From Chloroflexota bacterium (GTDB taxonomy: Bacteria; Chloroflexota; Anaerolineae; Aggregatilineales; Phototrophicaceae), in NCBI GenBank assembly GCA_009841405.1, contig VXLV01000032.1:1-64000 (forward strand): a stretch of DNA of 64,000 nucleotides, in the 5' to 3' direction. Below the pieces are notes generated by a model. That model saw only the letters and a list, made by a program, of their open reading frames with translations, was not told the DNA's origin and ran no database searches. The stretch's first letter is position 1; every line of letters begins with the position of its first letter. Shown piece after piece: positions 40,861 to 49,211 of the stretch. Position numbers and translations under genes: made by a program.

Positions 40861-41880
40861 CTAGTCCAGCGCGCCGCTGTTTTCGATCATTTCCAGCGTA
40901 CCCTGCAGGTCATCAAGATCCGACAGGTCGATTTCCGGCGCTTCGATATCGACGAGCGCGGGCAAGTCGACGCTCGGCTCGACAGTTTCCACCAGCGGAT
41001 ACTCGTAAGTTGTTTCGGCGAAATACGCCTGGGCGGCGTCGCTCAACAGATAATCGACCAATTGCAGTGCGAGATCCTGCTGGTCGCTGCTCTGCAGGAT
41101 TGCGGCGCCGGCGACGTTGATCAGCGAGCCGACATCGCTGCCGGGGAAGAAATGCAGCGTCGCGGTGATCGTGGGATCTTCGGCCAGGAAGCGATACAGA
41201 TAATAGTGATTGACCAGGCCGACCGCGATTTCGCCATTGATGACGGCTTGCACGATCGGCGTGTTCTTGGGATAGGCCTGCACATCGTTGGCGATCATGG
41301 CGGCTAGCCAGTCTTCGGCGTCGCAATCGCCGAGCAAAACGCGCATGGCCGTGACACTGGCGACGAAGGAAGCATTGGTCGGCGCCCAGCCAACCAACCC
41401 GCGCCAAGTCTCGTCCGTCAATTCCAGTATGGATTCAGGCAACTCGAGCCCCATCTCGTTGAGCATTTCCGGATTGTAGACCAGGACGCGCGCGCGACCG
41501 CTCAAGCCGACCCAGAGGCCGTCGGGCGAAACAAAAGCGGCGTCGACAACGCGGTTCAGGGTGGCGTCGGGCAGACGCTGCAGCATGTCCGCCGCCGCCA
41601 AGGCGCCCAGGGCGCCGCCATCCTGCGCGATGAATACATCGGCCGGACTATTATCGCCCTCGGTCAGGATCTGGTTGGCGACCGCGCTCGTGCCGCCGTA
41701 GAGGATTTCGACAGCGACGCCGGTTTCCTCGCTGAATTGCGCCAGGATGGGACCGATCAGGCTCTCGCTGCGGCCTGAGTAGATAGTAAGGACCTGTTCG
41801 TCATCGGCGAATGCCGGCGCGCCGACTAGCGCGACAAGCAGGATGACCAGGCTAAACAGGATAAAACGTTGTGTGGACAT
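40861..41880 (-). CDS. fbpA: Iron ABC transporter substrate-binding protein (FbpA-like)
   Basis: Signal peptide then 'LTIYSGRSESLIGPILAQFSEETGVAVEILYGGTSAVANQILTEGDNSPADVFIAQDGGALGAL'. Confidence 0.9.
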   Translation of the reverse strand: MSTQRFILFSLVILLVALVGAPAFADDEQVLTIYSGRSESLIGPILAQFSEETGVAVEILYGGTSAVANQILTEGDNSPADVFIAQDGGALGALAAADMLQRLPDATLNRVVDAAFVSPDGLWVGLSGRARVLVYNPEMLNEMGLELPESILELTDETWRGLVGWAPTNASFVASVTAMRVLLGDCDAEDWLAAMIANDVQAYPKNTPIVQAVINGEIAVGLVNHYYLYRFLAEDPTITATLHFFPGSDVGSLINVAGAAILQSSDQQDLALQLVDYLLSDAAQAYFAETTYEYPLVETVEPSVDLPALVDIEAPEIDLSDLDDLQGTLEMIENSGALD

Positions 41881-41903
41881 AAGGCGCGCTCCTTGCGTTT
41901 GCT

Positions 41904-41925
41904 GCAAATCCACGTTAGGATTTGC
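41904..41925. promoter_or_regulatory. Palindromic candidate operator GCAAATCC-acgtta-GGATTTGC upstream of fbpA
   Basis: Perfect 8-bp dyad 24 nt upstream of the fbpA start codon. Confidence 0.45.
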
Positions 41926-41936
41926 ATAGATAGACG

Positions 41937-41991
41937 AAGGTCAAGCGGGATTGTGAACAGGTGACGAAGCCCTTTCATCCCGCCTGACCTT
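41937..41991. promoter_or_regulatory. Long stem-loop (aaggtcaagcgggat...atcccgcctgacctt) in the fbpA / E2-operon divergent intergenic region
   Basis: 14/15-bp inverted repeat, 25-nt loop. Confidence 0.5.
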
Positions 41992-42269
41992 CCTGTTTTA
42001 TCAGAGACTGTTCGGGCCTGTCCACGCCGTTGGTAAAGTCTAAACTGTCGTCCGCGCCGAGCGAGATTTCATCGCCATTATGCGCGACAATTAATTGCGG
42101 AAGCCGCGCGACTTACACTGGGTTAAACCTGGAGTTGCATGCCGCCATATTGGATTTGCGGGCGCTGCTGATTTATTGGCGGCGCGTTGCTGAACCTAGA
42201 CAAGAATTGAGTAAAACAATAGAGTTGATGCGACCCGGATGGAATTGACCGCAGTTCGGAGAGCGAGCG

Positions 42270-42746
42270 ATGTCGAATTGGTGGGGAACGCGCAAAAACG
42301 TCTCGGCCCGCCTGGTATGGGAAGTCGAGGCGATGAAAGCGGCCTTTGGCAATACCTTTAAGTTGGTCGTGCCTCCCTTTGGCGGTTTGCTCTATTGGCA
42401 GGGCATTGTCGAAATTAACATGAGCATCCTGGATTCGCCGCGACACAGCCTGAAACTCGTTTATCCCAAGGAGTATCCCAATCGGCCCGCCGAAGCCTAT
42501 TGCGTCAAGCCGCGGATTTACAGCGAAAAGCACCAGTACGAAGATGGCCAGCTATGCTTGTTCAATCCAAAGGACGGCGAACAATACGGCTGGAACCCGT
42601 CAAAATCGACCGCGGTGACCGTAGGCGGCTGGGCGATACAATGGCTCTACGCCTATTACACCTGGCGCTCCACCGGCAACTGGCCCGGAATTGAAGAACG
42701 CATCAAAGCGAGCACGCCCTTGCCCCGCCGCCACCGGAGACGTTAA
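42270..42746 (+). CDS. Prokaryotic E2-like (UBC-fold) protein with candidate catalytic Cys
   Basis: 'SLKLVYPKEYPNRPAEAYCVKPRIYSEKHQYEDGQLCLFNPKDGEQYGWNPSKSTAVTVGGWAIQWLYAY': H...G-x-LCLF...W pattern of bacterial E2-like families; Cys codon at 42555-42557. Confidence 0.72.
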   Translation: MSNWWGTRKNVSARLVWEVEAMKAAFGNTFKLVVPPFGGLLYWQGIVEINMSILDSPRHSLKLVYPKEYPNRPAEAYCVKPRIYSEKHQYEDGQLCLFNPKDGEQYGWNPSKSTAVTVGGWAIQWLYAYYTWRSTGNWPGIEERIKASTPLPRRHRRR

Positions 42747-42748
42747 AC

Positions 42749-44020
42749 ATGTGGACAGCGGATGAACCGGAATTCATCAGGCTGGTGCAAGCCGAGGTCG
42801 TACATATCAGGAATCGCTTGCGAGGGATGGCGATGATTTCACGCGGGATCGTACCGAACTTGGTCTTGTCGCAGCGGGCGGTTGAGCGCATGCTGTCGGC
42901 GGCCAGCCAATTCATGGCGGATGAGACCGGCGAAGCCATGGTGGGATTTGTCATTGAAGATGACACGCCGGAAGGGCTGCCGACAATCTATGTGCTGGAC
43001 ACGATATCGCCGGACGAAACCGCGGTGCGCCGCTCGCATACGTTTCAGCAGGGCGACGCGCTGCAAGACGAAATCATCTGGTGGCTGCAGGAGAATTGGC
43101 ACTTTCACCGCGAGCGCCATCGCGGCAGCGAAGCGCTGCAAGACCGTTTCGATGTTCCCTTGCGGTATCTGGGCGATTGGCACAAGCAACCCGGTTCCAT
43201 GATCCAGCCCAGCCACGGCGACCACATGACGGCGCTGACCTGGCTCGACGATGAGGACCTCGGCATGGACTCGCTGCTGGTTCCGATTGTCACGGTGGGA
43301 CATGCGCCCATCATTGGCGAATCAGACCTGGCGGTAAACTATATCACGGTACCGATGGACAATGGCACGGATATGCGGGTGGATTGGTGGTATATCCACC
43401 GCGATGTGCGCAAATTCCAGCCGGTGCATCCGGTGGTCGTGCCCGCCGAGCAACTGCCGTCGATGATGAAATACGGCTGGCACGTGGTGCTGGCCGATAG
43501 ACTGACCGACGAGACTTTCGCGCTGGCGGATGATGGCCTGCTGGTGCGCACGCTCTTTTACGAATGCGATGGCGAGGTGCCGCTGGAATTCTGCTTCATC
43601 ACCATCAGGCAAGGCGCTTCTTCTTTTCTCTTGTTCGTCACGCAACACGATTATCCTCACAGCGCGCCGCAAGCCTATCACGCGCCTTACGTCGCCGGTG
43701 TTGATCTGATGGATCCGGTCGCCAGTTTTCAGCTTCTCTGGGAGGTGGCCGAGCCAATTGCGGACCCGGCGGATTGGGATTGGTCCAGCGACAAAGGGCT
43801 CCTCGACTACCTCATCGCGATTGAAGTTGAGATGGGCTTGCGCCAGCCGCCGATACAGATCATTCCTGTGATAGATTTCGCCGACGCGGCATTGGACGCA
43901 GCTGACGGCGGGTTGGCTGGGGCGTCTGATTCTGCTGATGCCGATGACGGACGAGTCAAAAGCCGGCGACACGACGACGAAGAACTGCGTACGAATACCG
44001 AGGCGCAAGAGCATGACTGA
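42749..44020 (+). CDS. JAB/MPN (JAMM-like) deubiquitinase-family protein with extra C-terminal domain
   Basis: 'ETGEAMVGFVIED' + 'YLGDWHKQPGSMIQPSHGDHMTAL' in JAMM spacing (H-x-Q-P variant); C-terminal ~150 aa UBC/RWD-like pattern. Confidence 0.75.
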   Translation: MWTADEPEFIRLVQAEVVHIRNRLRGMAMISRGIVPNLVLSQRAVERMLSAASQFMADETGEAMVGFVIEDDTPEGLPTIYVLDTISPDETAVRRSHTFQQGDALQDEIIWWLQENWHFHRERHRGSEALQDRFDVPLRYLGDWHKQPGSMIQPSHGDHMTALTWLDDEDLGMDSLLVPIVTVGHAPIIGESDLAVNYITVPMDNGTDMRVDWWYIHRDVRKFQPVHPVVVPAEQLPSMMKYGWHVVLADRLTDETFALADDGLLVRTLFYECDGEVPLEFCFITIRQGASSFLLFVTQHDYPHSAPQAYHAPYVAGVDLMDPVASFQLLWEVAEPIADPADWDWSSDKGLLDYLIAIEVEMGLRQPPIQIIPVIDFADAALDAADGGLAGASDSADADDGRVKSRRHDDEELRTNTEAQEHD

Positions 44021-44939
44021 ACTATGGGAACGCGTGGAGCGGCTGATCGGGGCAGAGAATCTGGGGCGCCTCTCGGAAAAGAAAGTGGCGGTCGTGGGTC
44101 TGGGCTCGGGCGGTGGCTTTGTAGCGCTCGGCCTGGCGATGAGCGGCGTCGGCGCCTTCGTCCTGGTGGACAGCGATGTTCTGGAAGCGGGCAACGTGAC
44201 CAGGCATGTCTGCGACCTGCGCGATGTCGGCCGGAACAAAGCCAAGGCCGTCGCCGACCTGATCATGAATCGCAACCCCGAGGCGCTTGTCGAAACCCGT
44301 GACGGCGCGATAGAAGACCACTGGGATTGCCTGGACGATGTTGACATCCTGGTCGCGGCGGTGGATGGCGAACAGGTGAAGTTTTCCATCAACGAGCAGT
44401 GCCTGGAAAGACGCCTGAGCGCGTCCTACGCCGGGGTGTACGAACGCGGCGAAGGCGGCGACCATGTCATTATCCGTCCTTATGACGGCCCTTGCTACGC
44501 CTGCTGGTCGGAAGCGACGCGGGATGGCGTCAAGGTGGCGATGAGCCCGGGCGGCGAACTGGACTACGGCATGATCGGCGAAACGGGCACGCTGGAAGCG
44601 GAGCCGGGGCTTTGGGTCAATGTCACCAAGGTGGCGGGCATTCAGACGGATCTCATTATCAATGAACTGCTGCGCGGCGCCGACGCGCACGAAGAGATGC
44701 CGGCCAATACGCTTATCGTAACCAACACTTACATGGACATTTTCGAGGGGCAAGAAAATGATCCCCATAGCGGGGTCTGGATAGACATCGGGCGCGACGC
44801 GGATTGTCTCGTCTGCGGGGAACGGCTGAAGCAGGGCGTTAGCCTGCTGGTCGAGGGCGACGAGGGCAGCATTTCGCTGGCTGATCTGGCGGCATCCGGC
44901 TTGACGACCGATATCGAATTCGAAGACGAGGACGGCTAG
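44013..44939 (+). CDS. ThiF/E1-like adenylyltransferase with two CxxC zinc motifs
   Basis: 'KVAVVGLGSGGGFVALGLAMSGVGAFVLVDSDVLEAGNVTRHVCDLRDVGRNKAKAV', 'CYAC'...'CLVC'; overlaps the JAB stop by 8 bp. Confidence 0.9.
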   Translation: MTELWERVERLIGAENLGRLSEKKVAVVGLGSGGGFVALGLAMSGVGAFVLVDSDVLEAGNVTRHVCDLRDVGRNKAKAVADLIMNRNPEALVETRDGAIEDHWDCLDDVDILVAAVDGEQVKFSINEQCLERRLSASYAGVYERGEGGDHVIIRPYDGPCYACWSEATRDGVKVAMSPGGELDYGMIGETGTLEAEPGLWVNVTKVAGIQTDLIINELLRGADAHEEMPANTLIVTNTYMDIFEGQENDPHSGVWIDIGRDADCLVCGERLKQGVSLLVEGDEGSISLADLAASGLTTDIEFEDEDG

Positions 44940-45487
44940 ATCGCGTCCAACCTTCGCCGCCAACCGGCGACAATCTCTTGGAGCGCCTGACGATAGGCCA
45001 GGCGCTGTGTTTCCTCGAATGGGCACTGATTCAGCAGACGGTCTTCAGCGCCGGGCGGGCCGCCGGCGTCGTCGTAATACAGTCGGAAGTTGTTCTGGAT
45101 TGCCACGCGGTAGACGCTGGCGTCGTAGACCGGCGCGCGATAGGGCAGGCGACGCTCGGCAATGCTTAGCAGGATTCTATCCTGATCGTAATGCGCCCAG
45201 ACGCCCAGCAGCACCAGGCTTTGATAGCAGTGGTAACCCTTGTGATGATACCAGACGACCGCCCCGGACCAGGCTGGGCCGCGCAACGATTTGGGCCCAT
45301 AGCAGAGCGCGCCCCGGTACTCCGCGCGCGCCAGCGGCGCCAGCGCGTCGAAGGCGTTGATGCGGTCGAGAGCGCGATCGTGGGGCGTCTGCGGCAGCAG
45401 TTCGCGCCGTCGGTTGCCGAAGGGGCGCGCGTCGGCGATCTTCCGCAGGATGTCGTCGTAGCGTTCGTCGTCTCGGTCAGCGGTCAT
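44936..45487 (-). CDS. Hypothetical protein
   Basis: 183-aa ORF from MTADRDDERYDDI..; converges on the E1 stop with 4-bp overlap; no family recognised. Confidence 0.6.
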   Translation of the reverse strand: MTADRDDERYDDILRKIADARPFGNRRRELLPQTPHDRALDRINAFDALAPLARAEYRGALCYGPKSLRGPAWSGAVVWYHHKGYHCYQSLVLLGVWAHYDQDRILLSIAERRLPYRAPVYDASVYRVAIQNNFRLYYDDAGGPPGAEDRLLNQCPFEETQRLAYRQALQEIVAGWRRRLDAI

Positions 45488-45540
45488 GGTCGCCAGTGTA
45501 AGACTTGATATGTACTGTCGAAAAGCGCGCGCATTTCTGC

Positions 45541-45605
45541 CCCCTCCCCCCAGCCCCCTTCTCGCCATCTCTATGGCGAGCATCCCATAAAGAGGGAGGG
45601 GGAGC
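45541..45605. repeat. Cruciform-like intergenic element (ctcgccat-ctct-atggcgag flanked by C-rich / G-rich arms)
   Basis: Perfect 8-bp inner stem at 45561-45580; cccctcccccc / gggaggggga outer arms. Confidence 0.6.
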
Positions 45606-45727
45606 GTCGCCGTGTGCGAAATAGGAAAATACTTGTGATTTTGTCCCATTTCGGTAACGAGCCACGCAGGAAAATCCCGCATTTTTGGGCCAATCGCGCA
45701 ATACCAGTCGAGCCCCGCGTAAGAGAC

Positions 45728-46555
45728 TTAGACGGCTGACAGAAACTCGCGCAGTTTGGATTCAAACAGCGCGGGATGCTCCATGTTGGGCAGGTGCCCG
45801 GCGTTGGGCAGGACGAGTTTGCGCGCTTGCGGCAGGCGCTGGGCCATGTAATCGGCGGCTTCATGCAGGTGAGGCAAGTCGTTTTCGCCGACGACAAGCA
45901 AAGCCGGCATCGTGAGTTCATGCAGGCGCCGGGCGGCGGGAACGTCGACTGGCTTGCGTACATGTTCGCCAATGCCGCTCAGTTCATGCGCCGTCACCTG
46001 GCGCGCTATCGCGTAAGCTTTAGCGCGGATTGCCGGGTCGACATCGGCGCGCGAACGTCCGACGCCGTCAAACCAGATTTGCATATCCAACTCGGCAACT
46101 TCGTCGATGTCGCGCCGTGCGAAGGCGGCTTCAGACTGCGCGATCAAGTCGTCCGGCCAGGCGGCGTCGCTCTGAAATCCGGCCGGGTCGCTGCCCACGA
46201 GGATCAGCGCGGCGACGCGATCCGGCTGCGCCAGGGCGAAGTCAATCGCCAGGCCGCCGCCCATCGAACAGCCCATCAGGATGATTGGCGCCAGTACATG
46301 CAGCGCCTCGAGCAGGCCTTGGAGGTCGTCCTGAATATTGAATTCGCCGGGCGCGGGCAGGCTGCGGCCGTAGCCGCGCATATCGTAGCGCAGTGTGCGG
46401 TAGCTGTCAGCGAGGGAAGCGAATTCATGCTCCCACATGCGGCTGTCGGCGATGCCGGCGTGCAGCATGATCAGCGGCGTTCCGGCGCCGGCGCGCTCAT
46501 AATAGAGCCGTGCGCCGTTGACCTCGAGCAAGCCTGTTTCTTTATCCATTGCCAT
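45728..46555 (-). CDS. Alpha/beta hydrolase
   Basis: 'LIMLHAGIADSRMWEHEFASLADSYRTLRYDMRGYGRS', 'GCSMGGGLAIDFAL', C-terminal 'LPNAGHLPNMEHP'. Confidence 0.92.
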   Translation of the reverse strand: MAMDKETGLLEVNGARLYYERAGAGTPLIMLHAGIADSRMWEHEFASLADSYRTLRYDMRGYGRSLPAPGEFNIQDDLQGLLEALHVLAPIILMGCSMGGGLAIDFALAQPDRVAALILVGSDPAGFQSDAAWPDDLIAQSEAAFARRDIDEVAELDMQIWFDGVGRSRADVDPAIRAKAYAIARQVTAHELSGIGEHVRKPVDVPAARRLHELTMPALLVVGENDLPHLHEAADYMAQRLPQARKLVLPNAGHLPNMEHPALFESKLREFLSAV

Positions 46556-46691
46556 TGTCGCTAGTTGCTTTCTGTCGTCTACTCGCCAAATGAAATGTTA
46601 CGATTCAGACCGCGAACTCGTAGTCGGCTGCATGAACTATAACCTTTGATGTCGACTATTTTAACTCCATAATAGAGCAGGTGGGAAACCA

Positions 46692-48014
46692 TTGATCACC
46701 GTACGCGTTCGCGAGAAATTCGAGATGCAAGTGATTACTTCAAAGCTCAGTACGAAGTTTAGTGATGTCGTCAATCCTTATGGCGGGCACGGAACCATAA
46801 ATGGCGATCAGACTGATTTTGAAATAGGGCAAAGAAGTGACGGTTCTATAGTATTGTGTTGTGACCGGCGTCTGAACTGGAGCGACAACTGCCTCGTGGC
46901 CGGTGTGACATGTGATCGTCAGAAGATACATGCTCAAGGCTTTGTAAAGACTGTAATGGGTGCGTATTCCGACTACGCGTTCAAAAGAGAGCATCGCGAT
47001 TACTTCTATAGATCAGTATACGAATTCGGATTGAGCGTTGGTGAGAGCGACTGGTCAAGAGTACACACTTTGGTATTCGATATTACAAATCTCGTTTTCT
47101 TAGGAAATTCCAATAGTAGCGGAGGTTTCTGGCCATTTGGCGATACGTTGAAAGTGGAATTGGAGGGTATTGAACTAACATTCAAAAAGCTTCCTGATTA
47201 CGAGATGGTAGTTGATAGACTGAACGACGAGGGCGGGACAGCCACTACTTGTCAACTTGAGATTGAGATAGGCAGTCACAACGAGCATGACGTAACTCGC
47301 GTAGTCAGAAACGCCTGCAGTTTGTTGAGCCTTGCGAGAGGCATACAGATCAACTGGATAACATGCAGGCACTTTGATGATGCGGGTAACAATTTTTTTA
47401 CTCTGCATCGGAGTACTGTAACGTCAAGTTTTCAAGACTTTGAGGTAATTGAATCAACGCATTTGGACGCTACCGAACGATTTCTAATTGACACTTATCC
47501 CACATTTTCCGCACAGAATACACAGTACAAATATAGTCAATTTGCTCATGTTCTAGTTGACATTCAATCGGCTGGATTTCTTGAAACGCGGTGCCTAGCA
47601 CTATATACAGCTGTTGAGACTTTGTCTCGAAAAGTAAACAACCGAAAGTCCATAAATGGCAAAAGAGTCACGTTGAAGAAGAGATTATACGATTTCATGG
47701 TACATCATCAGGTACCAGTTTTCGTTTGTTCCAATGGAAAGTGCTTGGACAAAAGTGCTAAATGCATGGAGAACTGCGATATTGGCTTTTATGTGAAGTG
47801 CAGAAACAAACTGGTTCACCAGTCGGAATTCTATTCAGGAAATCCAAAGAACGAATACAAAAGGAATATTAATTTGTTTCACAAAATGCTATTGAGGGCG
47901 TTGAATTACAACTATAAGTATATAAACTGGCATGACGGTTGGAATATGAAGGGCCAATCCTCCGAAGATTTATCCAAAGGGCCGTTCATGCTCAGTAATC
48001 CACAGACATTTTGA
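46692..48014 (+). CDS. HEPN-like domain protein (candidate Rx4H RNase, defence-associated), low-GC, probably horizontally acquired
   Basis: C-terminal 'GFYVKCRNKLVHQSEF' (R-N-K-L-V-H = Rx4H) after a Cys-rich 'CSNGKCLDKSAKCMENC' segment; AT-rich codon usage; TTG start or ATG at 46725. Confidence 0.6.
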   Translation: MITVRVREKFEMQVITSKLSTKFSDVVNPYGGHGTINGDQTDFEIGQRSDGSIVLCCDRRLNWSDNCLVAGVTCDRQKIHAQGFVKTVMGAYSDYAFKREHRDYFYRSVYEFGLSVGESDWSRVHTLVFDITNLVFLGNSNSSGGFWPFGDTLKVELEGIELTFKKLPDYEMVVDRLNDEGGTATTCQLEIEIGSHNEHDVTRVVRNACSLLSLARGIQINWITCRHFDDAGNNFFTLHRSTVTSSFQDFEVIESTHLDATERFLIDTYPTFSAQNTQYKYSQFAHVLVDIQSAGFLETRCLALYTAVETLSRKVNNRKSINGKRVTLKKRLYDFMVHHQVPVFVCSNGKCLDKSAKCMENCDIGFYVKCRNKLVHQSEFYSGNPKNEYKRNINLFHKMLLRALNYNYKYINWHDGWNMKGQSSEDLSKGPFMLSNPQTF

Positions 48015-48017
48015 GTC

Positions 48018-49025
48018 TCACTCCAGCGCTACCCGGGCCAATTCGACGCCATCGCGCAGGACTTTCTCGTAGACGTTGTAGCGCTGATAGACACGCATGC
48101 CGACGCGCTCGTACAGGGCGACGGCGTTGGTCAGGCTCTGTCCGTCGACATCAAGATGCACCAGACGCGTGCCGCGATCCCAGAAGGCGGCGAAACTGTG
48201 CTGCAGCATCGCGGATGCCAGCCCGCGCCGACGATGGCTGCGACGGACGCCGACGGTATCTACGTAGCCGGCCTCGGGATCGCGGAAGTCTTGCGTCAGC
48301 CCGAGCAGGCAGCCGACCACCTCGCCGGTAGCTTCGTCCACCGGGAAGATCACCAGCTCCGGCGCAAAGTAGGGGTCGTTGTCCAGCCAGTGGCGGAATA
48401 CCTCCAGGTCTCGCTCGAAGGACTCTTCAATGAAGCCGAAGTGGTCGGAGAAGGCATCGCGCACGACATCGACCAGCAGCGGCAGGTCGGTCTCATGGCA
48501 ATAGGCGCGCGTGACGATGCCCTTGGGATAGGGCGGTGGGCTCGGCCTCTCCTTCATCTCAATTTCCATATCGTAGAAGCTGCGGCGGACGGAGAAGCCG
48601 GCCGCTTGCAGGGCGCGCTCGGCAAATGCGTAGCCCTGGCGCGCGCCGGTTTGCAGGCTGACGCGCGCATCGGGCGGGCAGCGGGGGATGAGCTCGGCGG
48701 CTCTGGCGTCGGCCCAGCCCAGCAGCTTGCGTTCCAGCTCGCGCGTGTGATACGCGGGATGCACGCCCCAATGAAGGCCGGGGCGCACGGGCTTTTCGGC
48801 TGTCGCCCAGAAGGTGGCGTAGCCCGCCAGCAGTCCATCGCGGTCAAAGTAAGCGATGGACGAATCGGCGATGTTGAAGCCCGGCTCTTGCCACTCGAGC
48901 CGCACTATCTCGGGCCCGATTCGATCTTTCACGCCGATGAAAGCGGCGATGGCGTTTTCGGTATCGACATAGCGCTCGATATCATCCATTGCGAGCGGGC
49001 GAGATATAAATCCGGCAGCGGTCAT
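48018..49025 (-). CDS. Tandem-domain GNAT N-acetyltransferase
   Basis: C-terminal GNAT 'VDTVGVRRSHRRRGLASAMLQHSFAAFWDRGTRLVHLDVDGQSLTNAVALYERVGM'. Confidence 0.88.
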   Translation of the reverse strand: MTAAGFISRPLAMDDIERYVDTENAIAAFIGVKDRIGPEIVRLEWQEPGFNIADSSIAYFDRDGLLAGYATFWATAEKPVRPGLHWGVHPAYHTRELERKLLGWADARAAELIPRCPPDARVSLQTGARQGYAFAERALQAAGFSVRRSFYDMEIEMKERPSPPPYPKGIVTRAYCHETDLPLLVDVVRDAFSDHFGFIEESFERDLEVFRHWLDNDPYFAPELVIFPVDEATGEVVGCLLGLTQDFRDPEAGYVDTVGVRRSHRRRGLASAMLQHSFAAFWDRGTRLVHLDVDGQSLTNAVALYERVGMRVYQRYNVYEKVLRDGVELARVALE

Positions 49026-49145
49026 ACGATTTCCGGTCGAGTGCTTAAATCATTAGCGATTATGGCGCCTGCGCGACGCGATATCGGCTAGTACAGCGAG
49101 GTTGCGGAAGCGCCGCCGGCGGATTATAGGGAGAAAAAGTCTTGC

Positions 49146-49174
49146 TTAACAGTGTTTGTCTTTTAGGGTATGAT
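49146..49174 (+). promoter_or_regulatory. Promoter-like TTAACA-N17-TATGAT
   Basis: Direct read, 38 nt upstream of the 49212 ATG. Confidence 0.5.
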
Positions 49175-49211
49175 GGCGGCGCTTTGACGGCGCGCCTGGA
49201 GCGGGAGTTGA

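Noticed and set aside
42030-42248. 72-aa ORF upstream of the E2 gene as the missing Ubl
   Set aside because: TTG start, no Gly-Gly tail, helical-looking composition; insufficient to call a gene
44013-44939. Reading the E1-like gene as MoeB/ThiF of cofactor biosynthesis
   Set aside because: Possible in isolation, but tight coupling to E2-like and JAB genes and absence of moa/thi genes nearby favours a ubiquitin-like module
43322-45026. Minus-strand ORFs (43322..44392, 44022..45026) opposite the JAB and E1 genes
   Set aside because: Antisense of genes with recognised JAMM and ThiF motifs
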